Positions 40,201 through 50,100 of a stretch of 64,000 nt of DNA are shown here, piece after piece. The DNA is from Proluteimonas flavola. Lineage in GTDB: Bacteria; Pseudomonadota; Gammaproteobacteria; Xanthomonadales; Xanthomonadaceae. The stretch spans positions 1 through 64,000 of the forward strand of contig NZ_JAIWPU010000018.1 of the NCBI RefSeq assembly GCF_021191705.1, read 5' to 3'. A model generated the notes under the pieces. It ran no database searches, was not told the DNA's origin, and worked only from the letters and a program-made list of their open reading frames with translations. The position numbers were made by a program, and so were the translations under genes. Position 1 is the stretch's first letter, and each line of letters opens with the position of its first letter.

Positions 40201-41121
40201 CGGATCGATCCGCTTCCTGACACGAAGGGCGGCATGGTTCTGGCGCTCCGGTCGCGGGTGATCCAACGGAAGCGCGTGCACCACAGGCGCATCCGCAAGC
40301 TGCTCTCTCCAGAACGCCAGCGCCCGCGTGCGCGCGCCTCCCTGCAGCAGCCCGCGCTGCCAGCGGGCATAGTCCGCATACTGAAGCTCCAGCGGCGGCA
40401 TTGCACCGTGTGCCCCGCGCAAATGCACGCTGTAGTAATGGGCCAGTTCCGCAGACAGCACGCCAAGGGACCAGCCATCCGAAGCGATGTGATGCATGCT
40501 GATCACAATGACGTGCTCATCCGCTCCCAGTTCGATGACACGCATGCGCAGCAGTGGCCCATGCTGCAGATCGAAGGGCGCCGTTGCGTCCTGGCGGATC
40601 AGGCACTCCAATGCGTCGTCACGTGTCCCAGCGGCCACATCCCTCAACGACGTGAAAGCAACGGGTGCATGGGCCTGCACCTCCACCCGCTGGATGAACA
40701 CCCCGTCGACATCCACCAAGTGCGTGCGCAGGATGTCGTGTCGCGCGACGATGCTGTCGATTGCCGCCTGCAATGCGGCGATATCCAAGGGCCCCGTAAC
40801 ATGGTAAGCACCTTGGATGTTGAACTGCGCACTGTGGCTGTCCATGCGATTGACGAGCAATAGTTGCTGTTGCCCGTAAGACAGCGGTGCATCACCGGGT
40901 GGCATCCCGGGCCCGATGCGCGGGAGTGTCCACGCGCCTGCATCGTGATGCTGCCGCTGGCGCAGGTGGTCGATGATGGCGGCCTTGTTGGCCAGGATGT
41001 CCGTGCGCAGCGCATCGGGTACGTCCCTGCCCGCCGCGGTCCGGTAGGACAAGCCGTCGCCCTTCAGGAACAGGACGATGTCCTCCTGCAGCGCCCTTGC
41101 AATGATTGCCTGTGCCGCCAT
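31285..41121 (-). CDS. Three-module NRPS: docking-C-A-T-C-A(Gly)-T-C-A(Asn)-T
   Basis: The 3278-aa middle synthetase starts with a TubC-type docking domain (residues 1-55) and so should accept the chain from the upstream NRPS. Modules: C (HHIASDGW near 212), A (core near 685), T (near 1077); C (HHIAVDG near 1282), A (near 1762), T (near 2144); C (HHVAADAW near 2337), A (near 2817), T (near 3214). Specificity residues by alignment to GrsA are D-A-L-H-V-G-L-L-V (unassigned), D-I-L-Q-M-G-L-I-W (one change from the glycine pattern) and D-A-T-K-V-G-E-V-G (asparagine). The third C domain has Ala where HHxxxDG has Gly. There are no epimerisation domains and no TE. Its ATG shares one base with the TGA of the upstream gene (TGATG), so translation is coupled. 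Confidence 0.92.
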   Translation of the reverse strand: MAAQAIIARALQEDIVLFLKGDGLSYRTAAGRDVPDALRTDILANKAAIIDHLRQRQHHDAGAWTLPRIGPGMPPGDAPLSYGQQQLLLVNRMDSHSAQFNIQGAYHVTGPLDIAALQAAIDSIVARHDILRTHLVDVDGVFIQRVEVQAHAPVAFTSLRDVAAGTRDDALECLIRQDATAPFDLQHGPLLRMRVIELGADEHVIVISMHHIASDGWSLGVLSAELAHYYSVHLRGAHGAMPPLELQYADYARWQRGLLQGGARTRALAFWREQLADAPVVHALPLDHPRPERQNHAALRVRKRIDPDRLARLHAMCREHGATLFMLLQSALSVLLHRFGGERDVVMGTPMSGRTDTGLEPLIGLFINTVVLRDRHDAADTFRSRLLQARQRAPMLHEYQYLPFDVLVEELNPPRSSAYGPLFQVWFVLQNNARIQMQLPGCTVREESRWQVDAAKHDINLYAVEDDAGLSLDWVVRISLFEPETVDNLAQQYDRLLDAIVEAPDTLISEHALFDATPALAALDGGADAAPPPLLDQFLQQVQQRPDATAVLSEAGAASYRDIDAASSTLCSRLRTVPGTHVGLCLSHGADIVVAIWACIKAGRVYVPLNPEYPAERLQGIVEDAGVACVLVNDATELAAGQFGQCALMRVDAPTGPRGSDMATVAFMQPHPTAPAYVLYTSGSTGRPKGVMQCHGHVAYYVQAYVSRLRISPADRLLQLASFSHDAAVLDMFAALTTGACLHLLDPKRAGAEGVHAVLRGGVSIYHSTPTVFRFLFADGHVAEGEGLRAVVFGGEAVDAPTLALATRCLPGSCEVVNLYGSSEATLVMMHARRVAQGLTPCQRLGGVVAGTRLWLEAEGRAVARLYQPGEIVVESTALATGYLGQPTLSSERFGSRGVSTRFYRTGDMAYLRPDGTLRLLGRRDNQFKLHGQRIEAGEIEAVLAECAGVQACAVIPQRDALGHVEQIVGFVTAGAHGQAWPAQERAIRRRLMTLLPPYMVPARLQLLAALPRTASGKLDRQALVALADAAQAAAAASVDAGPRTPTQTRVLAIWSAVLGRSDLRCDQGFFAAGGHSLLAMRLSAALGEAFGCRLQLADLFVHQTIAEQAALIDAGGHGELGAPLVAGAYPATQPDIQQDPQQDIWPLSYPQQRLYFLSDIGAGAAHYNLRVGLTLEGALDVGALRQALDCIVDRHQILRTRYVERAGEAWQQVMPAMPMALRFHDLAALERDARDAALHALMDDQAHQCFDLVAGDVMAATLVRCRSDMHVVLLVAHHIAVDGVSMRILAREFAALYQAARTGGDACLPGLAFQYGPFAEWQRAALEQQDYADHVGYWMRALAGVPHVHGLATDRARPARQDHAGASHREWLHGALLSSLRALAARQGCTLFVVVKALLSLVLARHGSHDDVVIGVPAAGRSQPGSEALIGFFADTLVFRHQLDWSLDFEALLDLHMAQAAEVFAHQHVPFEMLVDMQGVDRSPACHPLIQVFLSYQDAEQDQLVMQDLQVDVLPWSNDQVKFDLELVVQPSGDALALEWRYATSLFDPATIERMAQGWLLLAQAVVDSVHAPLRSFDVLTGADRQRLACWNTTDRVYASHPLHEQIAAQATRTPTATAVVDSAGPLDYRALMARADVLARCLRQRGVKPGALVGVHLPRTADLVIALVGILRAGAAYVPLDPSYPHGRLAHVAQDSGVRCVVTARSLASAAAALATGIEPVLLDALDTADAAGAAKTTSCGADAGPDDLAYVMYTSGSTGQPKGVMVEHRQLINFAAAMQDCLPLQDGTWLALTACSFDISILELLCPLAYGHSIVLGDHARRADQDSAFPALIERHAVTHLQCTPSLLHMYMELPDFCRALARIKVLMVGGEGFPPALVGEIRRHTRARLFNLYGPTETTIWSSCAELQDDGVVSIGRPVANTRFLVVNAHLRAVPIGVQGELLIGGAGVARGYLGRDDLTAERFIRLPDGTTAYRTGDLVRWTNDGVLLSSGRCDRQVKIRGHRVEPAEVEQQLRALHEVRHAAVTVWATDAGEQVLVAYLVPLSRIADPSAWRQACRDALAGVLAPFMMPAAFVILDQLPLTPNGKVDHQALPRADATDYSDVSRVEPLGETESRLLRIWRNLLGHDGIGATSDFFAVGGHSLLATRLVSAIRAEWGVALTLRDVFECHTIREQARRVERATVAVASPAVPHARPARVPASAAQRRLWLAAQGGDAADAYNIVVGLRLTGDLDKRALQMAVDGVVERHEVLRTVFSLDDDGLWQHVRPCGAVPMDEQDATALDPAQQGDVLDRLLREEASAGFASRTDLMLRAVLVALGDMQHVLILSVHHVAADAWSMDVLVSDIAHLYAAARHGRPGSLRPLPWQYADVALEEQADADGGEASLDYWRQQLANVPALSLFPADAPRPARRDATSAEYRSTLDADTMRQMQTFCHANGLTPFMVLASVLALVLARYSDQNDVVIGTPVAGRLDQRTEVMMGCFINVLPLRTTLCPEESFASFIARSRAVVLDAFAHQDVSFDRMLEVAGVRHDPSHAPLFQVLFTLNNLQSGVPDVPGLDIDVVDYTPPVTKYDLQIGAWEQDGALMLSWHYAAGLFSAQAVAGIAEHFELLLVAAMDAPYTPILALPMLSRRDAQFLAQWNDTVAPRLPDRGLHSLFEEQARRTPDALAITDGRRGMTFGELDALAGRHARALHHRGVRPGEIVALHVGPSLAQVIGVLSILKAGAAYLPLELDMPGDRLAHLCADSHAGWVVTTQALSSRCASWAEGVHLIDESPASENLSAVCMDEGGDEARWHPEMPAYVIYTSGSTGAPKGVVMPHRAVVNYLDHAVGYLKPHHRGAVMSTPLGFDATVTTLFTPLLTGRCLVVLPGTTPERLEALADYLFANAHEWLFKLTPAHLDALHALFPAGAAPVMRRHCLVIGGEQLRGETVRRWQVERLPLAEYVNEYGPTETAVGCSVHYVDGLADGMQSIPIGRPIRNTRLHVVNAQQQPVPVGAIGELWISGDGVGHGYLGQDALTHARFVQHVSTDGMPYRAYRSGDMVRLDHKGRLQYLGRQDDQVKIRGHRIELGELEAQLLQDDRVLDAAVTVQGHGDARRLLGFVVSAVEPAGRPALVLALRDRLSATLPAYMQPDGLAVVDCFALTGNGKIDRSALPVALATPLARPYRAPTTETERMLATLWEGLLERTEPVGLDDDFFRLGGHSLLATRMVQHVNRRWQGALQLRTVFERRVLVELAAHIDQHAGPPSEPPSDAAGDAGERPLYEEMEW

Positions 41122-44100
41122 CAGAAGTCCCCCTCCTCCACCTGCACCCCCGATGCCGCCAATCTGCGTTCAAGTGCCTCCACGCGCTGCAGTTCGGTGC
41201 GCGCGTCGACCAGTGCGGCAATCCCGGAAATGGTCGGACTCAGGAAGAACTCCCTGACGCCCAGCGCGGCGCCATCGAGGCCGAACTCGTGGGTCACCCT
41301 GCTCGTGAGTCGAGTTGCCAGCAGCGAATGTCCACCGATCTGGAAGAAGTCGTCCTCCATTCCGATCCTGTCGTGCCCCAGCAGCTCGCGCCAGAGTGCA
41401 AGCAGACGCGCCTCGGTCTGCGTTGACGGCACACGCCTGCCTTGTGGGCGGTGCCACCCCTGCGCGTGCACCGCCTCGCGTTCAAGCAGGCGACGGTCGA
41501 TCTTTCCGTTTGGCGTCAGCGGCAACACATCGCGCGGCACGAGTGCGGCCGGGACCATGAACGCGGGAAGCGCGCGAACGAGGGCGGCATGCACGGCGGC
41601 CAGCTGGGCATCCGTCTCCGTCTGCGCCTGTCCGTCCACACTCCGATGCAGCACAACGAACGCCACCAGAGCGGCGTCGCCGAACGCACCTTCACGTGCC
41701 ACGGTGACTGCGCCGGCTACGCCACCGACGCCGGCAATGATCGCGTCGATCTCTGCGGTCGCGACCCGGAAACCGCGGATCTTGACCTGGCCATCAGTAC
41801 GCCCGACATAGTGGAACACACCGTCGGGCGTGATCCTGGCAAGATCACCGGTCGCGTACAGCATGCCCTCCCCCGGAAGCACGCCGGTGAGAAAACTCTG
41901 CCTTGTCAGGTCATCACGATCGATGTAGCCATCACTGACCCCGATGCCGCCCAGATAGAGATCCCCCACCACGCCAAACGGCTGGAGCTTCAGCGTGCTG
42001 CTCAACACATAGGCCGTGCAGTTCTGGATCGGACGCCCAATCGGCAAAGTGACATTGTGCGAGGCGGCTGCATCAGCGTCATATATGGCAGCGATCCCGA
42101 TGTCGGTGCATTCGCTTGGACCGTACATATTCACGATCGTCGCGTGACAGGCCCCACTGTGCAGCCACGGGTGGAGGTCGGCCAGCCGGACGGCCTCCCC
42201 GCCCATCGCCAGGATGCGTAGTGATGCCAGCGCAGGCCAACGATGGTCGGATGCCACCAAAACACCGGCCGCGCTCGGTGCGCAGTTGATCAGCGTGACC
42301 TTATGCGCGCTCACCAGCGACGCAATCGCTTCAGGATCGAACATGTCATCCGGAATGACAATCGTGCCGCCGGACAGCAACGGTGCGAAGACATTCTTCT
42401 GGGTCATGTCGAATCCAATCGACCCCACCAGCAGGCAGCGGTCCGACGGCGACAACCCGTGGTCGTGGATGTACCAGTGCAGGAGGTTCAGGAAGCTGTC
42501 CTGCCTGACCATCACACCCTTCGGCTGGCCCGTCGATCCAGACGTGTACACCACGTAGGCCAGAGAGCCGGCGGGGGAGAGGACACCCGCGTCGACATGC
42601 GCCGGTTCGCCATGCGCTCCGGCGTGGCTCCTTGCGACGTTGCCCGCCTCGTCATGGCAGAACACGGCTGCCGGCAGCGCCACCCCACTCAGCTGCTCCA
42701 GCGACTGCGCATCGCAGAGCAGCGCGGAGGCCCGAGCGTCTGCCAGGATGAACGCAACCCGTTCGGCCGGATACGCCAGATCCAGTGGCAGGTACGGCGC
42801 ACCCGCCTTCATCACAGCGAGCATCGCCACGACCAGATCGACGCCACGCCGCATATGGATGGCCATCGGCCGGCGCATGTCCAACTGAGCCGATGACAGC
42901 ACGGTGCACAACCGCGTCGACCTGGCATCCAGCTCGGCGTAGTCCACCACGCGATCACCATCGATGATCGCCGGTGCGTGGCGATCGCCAACGACGATGC
43001 GTGCAAAGCGATCAAGGATGGAGCTACCCATCATGACGCCCGGCGCAAACGTCCTGGCGGGCGCCATCAGCATGCGCCGTTCCTCCACGGTAACGATCTC
43101 AAGATCGCGGATACCCGTCGCCGCGTCTTCCGAGAGGCCGTGGAGCAGGTGCAGGAACGAACCGGCCATGCGGCGGACTGTCGCCTCCTGGAATACCGCC
43201 GTATCGAAGGTCCAGCGGCATCGCAGCCCGTCGTCGCTCTCGGAGACCATGAGCTCCAGGTCGAACCTGGCCTGGCACTCGCCGTCCTCCTCCAGCACGC
43301 GCAGTGCCATGCCGTCGACGACGGCGTGCCGCAGCTTCCGTGCCGGATCGTCCTGCACCGAGAACAGGATCTGCGCCAGCGGCCGACTGCCGCCCACGCG
43401 TTCCTTCGATACCGCCTCGACCACCGCATCGAACGGGACATGCTGGTGCTCGAATGCCTCGGTGAACTCTCTGCGCGCCTGCTCCAGCAACGCAACGAAC
43501 GGACGGTTGACAGTACAGTCGGTCCGCAGCACCACGGTGTTGGCGAAGAAGCCAATCAGCGCATCGAGGTCCGGCTGGTGGCGGTTTGCCACGGGCGTTG
43601 CGATGAGGACATCCCCGCTTTCGCTCCATCTGCCCACCAGCACCGCAAAGGCCGCGTGCAGCAACACGAACAGGGACGTGTCATGCGCGCGCGCAAGACC
43701 ACGCATGCGATCGGCCAAGGCGCCAGGAACGTGGGTGGTACAGGCCATGCCACGCGGCGACCGTTGCACATCCTCTGCCCCGTCACGCGGCAACGAATGC
43801 CGCGGCGGAGCCCCGGCAAGACGTCGCGTCCAGAACTCCAGACCCGCCTCCATGCCGCCGGCGTCGGCCCATCGTCGCTGCGATTCTGCGAACTGACGAT
43901 ACTGCAGGGGCAAGGGCGGAAGAGCGTCGCGCCCCACCGTAGACGGCGTTGCGTAGATCCGGGCGAAATCGGCAATGAGCCTGTCCACGGACCAGCCGTC
44001 AGCGGCGATGTGGTGCATCGTCAGGAACAGGGCCGCATGCGCATCATCCTGCAGCAGGGTCGCACGGATCAGCGGACCGGTGCGCAGATCAAACGGTGTG

Positions 44101-47100
44101 GTCTGCTCTCTGGTGCGCAGGCGATGCACATCGGCGTCCCAGGTGCCGCCTTTCCCCTGCAGGACCTGCAGTTGGAAAACGGCATCGATCACCCACTGCA
44201 ACGGCACGCCATCGTCATCCACGCCGAACACCGTGCGCAGGCTTTCATGGCGTTGCAGGACCTCGTCGAGGGCCATCTGGATGCGCGGGGGGTCGATGTC
44301 ACCTTCCAGATGCAGTGTAACTGCCATGTTGTAGTGACAGGAGCCCCCTTCCATCTGGTCGATGAACCATAGGCGCTGCTGTTCGAAGGACAGGCGCACC
44401 GGTGTCCCCGGCAGATTCTTCGCATGCATCGCGGTGGGGGCCATCGGCCTCGTCCCCGCGCCCATCCCCGGTACCGCCTCGGCACCGTCGCCACGTGCCT
44501 GCGCGTCGATCAGCGCTGCGAGCGTCGCGATCGTTCCCGTCTGGAAGAACTGCCGATAGCCCAGAGACACGCCGAAGCGCTCCCGGACTCCGGCGAGTAC
44601 GTCAGCCACCTGCAGTGAGTGGCCTCCCGCCGAGAAGAACCCGTTATCGGGATCCTCCCTCGCCCCATGCAGCACTCCGGCCCAGATGTCCTGTACGCCC
44701 TGTTCGGTCGTCGTCAGGGCGCGATGCGTTTGCGGCGCCGACGATGCGGGGCCGAGCGCCTTGAGGCGCCTGCTGTCGATCTTGCCACTCGGCGTGAGCG
44801 GAAGTGCATCCACCACGTACGCGAGGGACGGCACCATGAACCGCGGAAGCCTCGATTCCAGTGCATGACGCAGCGCCACCGGACAGACAGTCCCCGACGA
44901 CGCTGGCACGATGCAGGCCGCGAGCGTGGGCTCTTCGGCGGCGCCATCATGCACGAACACGACCACGTCGCGCACCTCCGCGCAGGCCCGGATCGCACGC
45001 TCGACCTCGGCACATTCGATGCGATGTCCTCGCACCTTGACCTGGCCATCCGCGCGTCCTTCGAACAGCATGTCGCCGTCTGGAAGGCACCTGACGAGGT
45101 CTCCCGTACGGTACAGCTGGAGAGGTGTCCCCGCCCCCGTCATGACCTCGACGAACGCCGTTTCAGTCTCCTCGGGACGATTCAGATACCCGTTGGCGAG
45201 CCCCACGCCTGAGATGCAGAGCTCCCCCTTGGCGCCAAGCTCCACCGGCCGAAGCCACCGGTCAAGGACATTCACGTGCAACCCGCGCATTCCCTGGCCG
45301 ATAGACACCCTCGCATAGGTAGTGTTGATACCGCCGATCGACGCACATACCGTGGTTTCGCTCGGCCCGTATGCGTTGATGAAGCGGCAATGCCTGGACC
45401 ACCGCGTGGCTTCGTCCAGTGCGATGGGCTCTCCGGCGGAGATGGCATGGGTCAGCGTGGGCAACACGTGCGGTTGCAGCCGCTTGAGCACCGTCGGCGG
45501 CAGTGTCACATGCGTAACGGCATGGTCGTTGATCCAATCCGAAAGCGCCTGCGCGTCCGGCGCGACGCCCTCCGCTACGAGCACCAGTTCTGCGCCGGAT
45601 ATCAGGGCGGTACTCCATTCCGATACCGACGCGTCGAAGCTGAAGGTGGAGAACTGAAGCACGCGTGCCCGGGCGTCGATCGAGAACGCCGCACACTGTG
45701 CGCGTGCCAGATTGGTCAGGCCGCGGTGCGCGATCCTTGCCCCCTTCGGGCGACCGGTGGAGCCGGACGTGTAGACGATGTAGGCATCGTCCAAGGGCGT
45801 TGGGTCAGCCATCGCACGCGGCACATCTTCCGGTGCCTGCTCAGTCAGCGTCGCGCGCACTCCAGGATCATCCAGGACAATCAGCGGCGCATGCAGCATG
45901 TCGGGCTCGTCCATGCTGGTGGTCATGCCATGGACCAGGATACAGGCAGGCCCGGCATCGTCGTAGATTTGCTGGCGCCTGGCCGACGGATAGGCCGGAT
46001 CAACAGCCAGGTACGTACAACCTGCCTTGAGCACGGCAAGCGTTGCCACGATCAGGTCAACGCCACGCGGCAGGCAAAGGGCGACCCTGCGACCTGGCCC
46101 GAGGCCACGCGCAAGGATCAACCTGGCAAGCTGGTTGGCAGCCTGGTTCAGCGCTCCGTAGTGGATGACCTCGCGTCCCATCCGCAGCGCAACCGCATCC
46201 GGGTGGGACTGCGCCACGCGCTCGAACAGCCGGTGCACACATATGTCCTGATCGGGCAGCGGCACGTCGCTGCCAGGCAGGTTCCATGCCGCTCGTGGCC
46301 CGATGACGCCGATACGCTCTCCAGGATCGACCAGAACACTGTCAAGCAACGTAACAAACGCGTCGGCCATCGCCCGGATCGAATGGCGCTCGAACAGGCC
46401 CGGCTGGCCGATCCAGCACAGATGCCACGCGGCATCGCCCCGGCGGACGAGGAGCTCCAAGTCGAAGCGTGTCGCAACGGTGGCCGGATCCCGTCGCCGG
46501 AGCGCAAGCTTGTCCGTCTCCACGGCTGCGGGCAGATCATCCTGGAACGCGAACATCACCTGGAACACCGGATGCACGCCATGCTCGGGCCGACGCTGCA
46601 GCGCATCGACAACCTGGTCGAAGGGCAGCTCCTGATGCTCAAGTGCCTGGGCGACCTGCTGCTGGAATGCACCGAGCTGGTCGGCGAAGCTCTCCTTCGG
46701 ATCGAAGCGGTGCCGGTAAGCCACCAGATTGACCAGCATCCCCACCACGCCATCGAGACCAGGCCCGCCACGCCCGTGGACTGGACTGCCCACCACCACC
46801 TCGTCCTCGTGGCTCCATCGGCACAGCAACAGCGCGAACACGCACTGCATCAGGCTGAACTCCGTCACCGCCAGGCGGCGCGCCACGGCCTGGACACGCT
46901 GTACCTGCTCGGACGTGAGCATCGATTCAACCGGCTCCACCTTCCATGGACCGCCTTGGCGACGACTGCCGTCGAACGCGAGCCCATGCTGTGGCGGTGC
47001 ACCGTCCAGATGCGCACGCCAGTAGCGTTCCTGTCCTGCCCATTGGCCCCGTTCCAGGCCCTGCCGTTGCCAGTCCGCGACATCCCGGAATTGCCGCACG

Positions 47101-50100
47101 GGGTCTGGCAGGACAGCGTGCTCGCCGCGTGCCAGAGCCGCATGCAGATGAAGGAACTCGGAGAACAGGACGCGCACCGACGCGCCATCGGCAGCGATAT
47201 GATGCACGTTCAACGCCAGCAGCGCCTCTGCATCCGCCTGCTGGATCAACAGCGCCCGGAATGGCAGATCGCGCTCCAGATCGAACGGCGCGTCCGCATG
47301 GGCGCACAGCGCCTGCTCTATCCGCTGTGCCCGCTCCGCGGGTGCCCACTGCATGGCGTCCACGATGTCCAGGCACCACTGCACGGGCTCCACGACATCC
47401 AGCAGCAACGCTTCACCGGCCTGCCTCACACGCGTATGCAGGCTTTCATGGCGCAGCACAAGCAGCTTCAAGGCGTGCTCGACCCGCGTGGGCGCGATAT
47501 CGCCGGTGACGGCATACACCACCGGCATGTTGTACCGTCCCGTCCCCGGCTCCGCGACCTGCTGGTACCAGAGCCTGTTCTGGCCAGCAGACAGCCTCAC
47601 GGTGGGTGCATGCGTCCGTGGAATCGACGCTGGTGCATCGTCCTGTTGCGGGGCACTGGACACGCACGCTGCAAACTCGGCCAAGCCCGGACAGCGGAAG
47701 AGGTCACCGATGGTCACCTGCCGCCCGGTCATCGCACGGACCCGGGCGACCAGCGTCGTTGCGACCACGGAATCCCCACCACGTTCAAAGAAGCTGCTCT
47801 CGCGCACGATCGTGGCCGGTTCCACACCGAGCATCGATGCCCATAGTGCCGCGATCCCGCGCTCCAGGTCCGATGCGGGCGCCGTGGCCCCACCACGCAT
47901 GCCATCCGCCCGGGGCAACCGCGCCTTGTCCAGCTTTCCGTTGGTGCCGATAGGAATCGCATCCACCGGGGTGAGCTGCGCGGGCACCATGTACTCGGGA
48001 AGCGCGAGTATCAACTGTGCACTTATCTGCGCCAGTTGAACCGACTCCTGCAGGCAGACGTACGCGATCAACCGGCCCGCACGCTGATCGTCGCCGGGCT
48101 GGTGCAGGACGGCGGCATCCCGCACTCCCTCGATGCCGCACAGCGCTGCGCGGATGTCGCCAAGCTCGATACGATACCCGCGCAGCTTGATCTGGTCATC
48201 ATTGCGTCCGAGGTAGCGAAAACACCCTCCTCCCTGCCCCGTAACGATGTCCCCCGTGCGATACAGCCGCGCTTCCGGCAGCGCCGGAGCGGACACGAAC
48301 TGCCGGCCGTTCAGATCCGGGCGATTGACATACTCCAACGCCAATCCTGTCCCTGCAATCGCCAGCTCACCGGGCATCCCTGGCGGCACCAGCCCCTGCT
48401 GCGTGTCGAGCACATAGTGCCTGTAGCCAGGCAGCTGTGCGCCGATGGTGACGCATCCGCGCGACGCGTGTTCAAGCTCGACGCGGCTGACCAGTGAATA
48501 GACCGTCGCCTCGGTCGGACCGTACCCGTTCCAGAGCACGACGCCGGACTCCAGCAAGCATGTCGCCAGATCAGGCGGCAAGGGTTCGCCAGCGCTGACC
48601 ACGCACAGCCCCGTCTCCGGCACCCAACCCGCCGTCATCAGCTGTTTCAGACGCGAGGGAGTCGCCTGCACGAGGCTCAACCCGGCATCATTGAGAAAGC
48701 TCGCCAGTTGGAAGGGATCGTCCCTCTGCCCGGCCACGGGAATCACGCAGGTGTGGCCCAGACACAGGCACGCCAACCACTCGACCACGGAGATATCAAA
48801 TGCAGGACTGGACGCAAACAACCAGCGCCCACCCGGCACGGACTGGATGCGCGTCGCGAACCCACCCAGCAGGTTCGCCAGCGCTCCCCACGACACAACG
48901 ACACCCTTTGGCATCCCCGTCGAGCCAGAGGTATACAGCACGTACAGGGGATCATCGTGCACGCGCTCGACCACTGGAACGCTGCCCGCACCGCTCTGCC
49001 AAGCCATCAGCGCACCCGCCCTCGCGATAGGCTTTGCCAACAGCATGCTATCGCCCACGGGCGATCGGTCCCCAACGATGAGCAGGCGCGGCTCGCTGTC
49101 ATCCAGAACAGGCTGGATGCGCGCCGCCGGCATGCGCGGATCGATGGGCACATACACGGCACCAAGGCGCATGATCGCGAGCAGGATGACCACTAGCTCC
49201 GGTGCCGGGGGCAGCAGCACTGCGACCCGGTCCCCCTCCACCACGCCATGGCCTTGGCGAAGCGCGGCCGCCGAGGCGATCACGCGGGCCTGGAGGCCGG
49301 CACCATCCAGGCGTTCATCCCCGCATTCCAGCACGATGCGACCGGATCCTTCGACATACTGGCGTTGCAGGTGTGCATGGAGATCAAACTCCACCGCGGT
49401 GGAGGCGTCGCCGTGCACTGCCTCGGCGAGCAGTTGTTCACGTTCCTCGGGTGTCACGCACTCTAGCCGGCCAAGCGGAATCTCCACATCGTCGCTGAGC
49501 TGATCCAGTAGATGAAAGACCCGCTGGATGATGGGCCCGATCTGCGCTTCCGGGATGACATCGAGATTGTGATCGAACAACAGCACGCTGGATTCCTCAT
49601 CCGCTCCCTCCCAGTACGTCACCAGCAGCGGATGCTGCTCGTGGCCATGGGGGCAGTAGACCAATGGAGCGGCGGCGCCATTGATCATGGGAGCCGCGCC
49701 GACACGCAGGTAGCTGAAGGCAAAGTCGAAGGGACGGCTCGTGGATCGCGGGTTGGCTGGATGCGTGGTGATCGTCGATGCCGGATACCGACGGTGGCGA
49801 TGCACCTGCCGCTGCGTCCTGAGAACCTCTTTGATCAATGCCGCCAGGCTGTCCTGGGTAATGATCCCCACACGCAGCGGCAGCATCTGCACGAACAGGG
49901 CGATGCTGTTGCGCTCGCGCTCCGTGGCCCGGCCATGAACCGGCGAGCCCACGACAACGGAAGGCGACCGATGTGTCCGTGCAAAATAGACTGCCAGAAG
50001 CGCCATCACCACATGGTGCGGTTCAGCATCCACTCGCCGCGCAATGCGGTGCAGCTGCGCCAAGCGAGCATCGGTGAGCGGCACACGCACTCGTCCGCTG

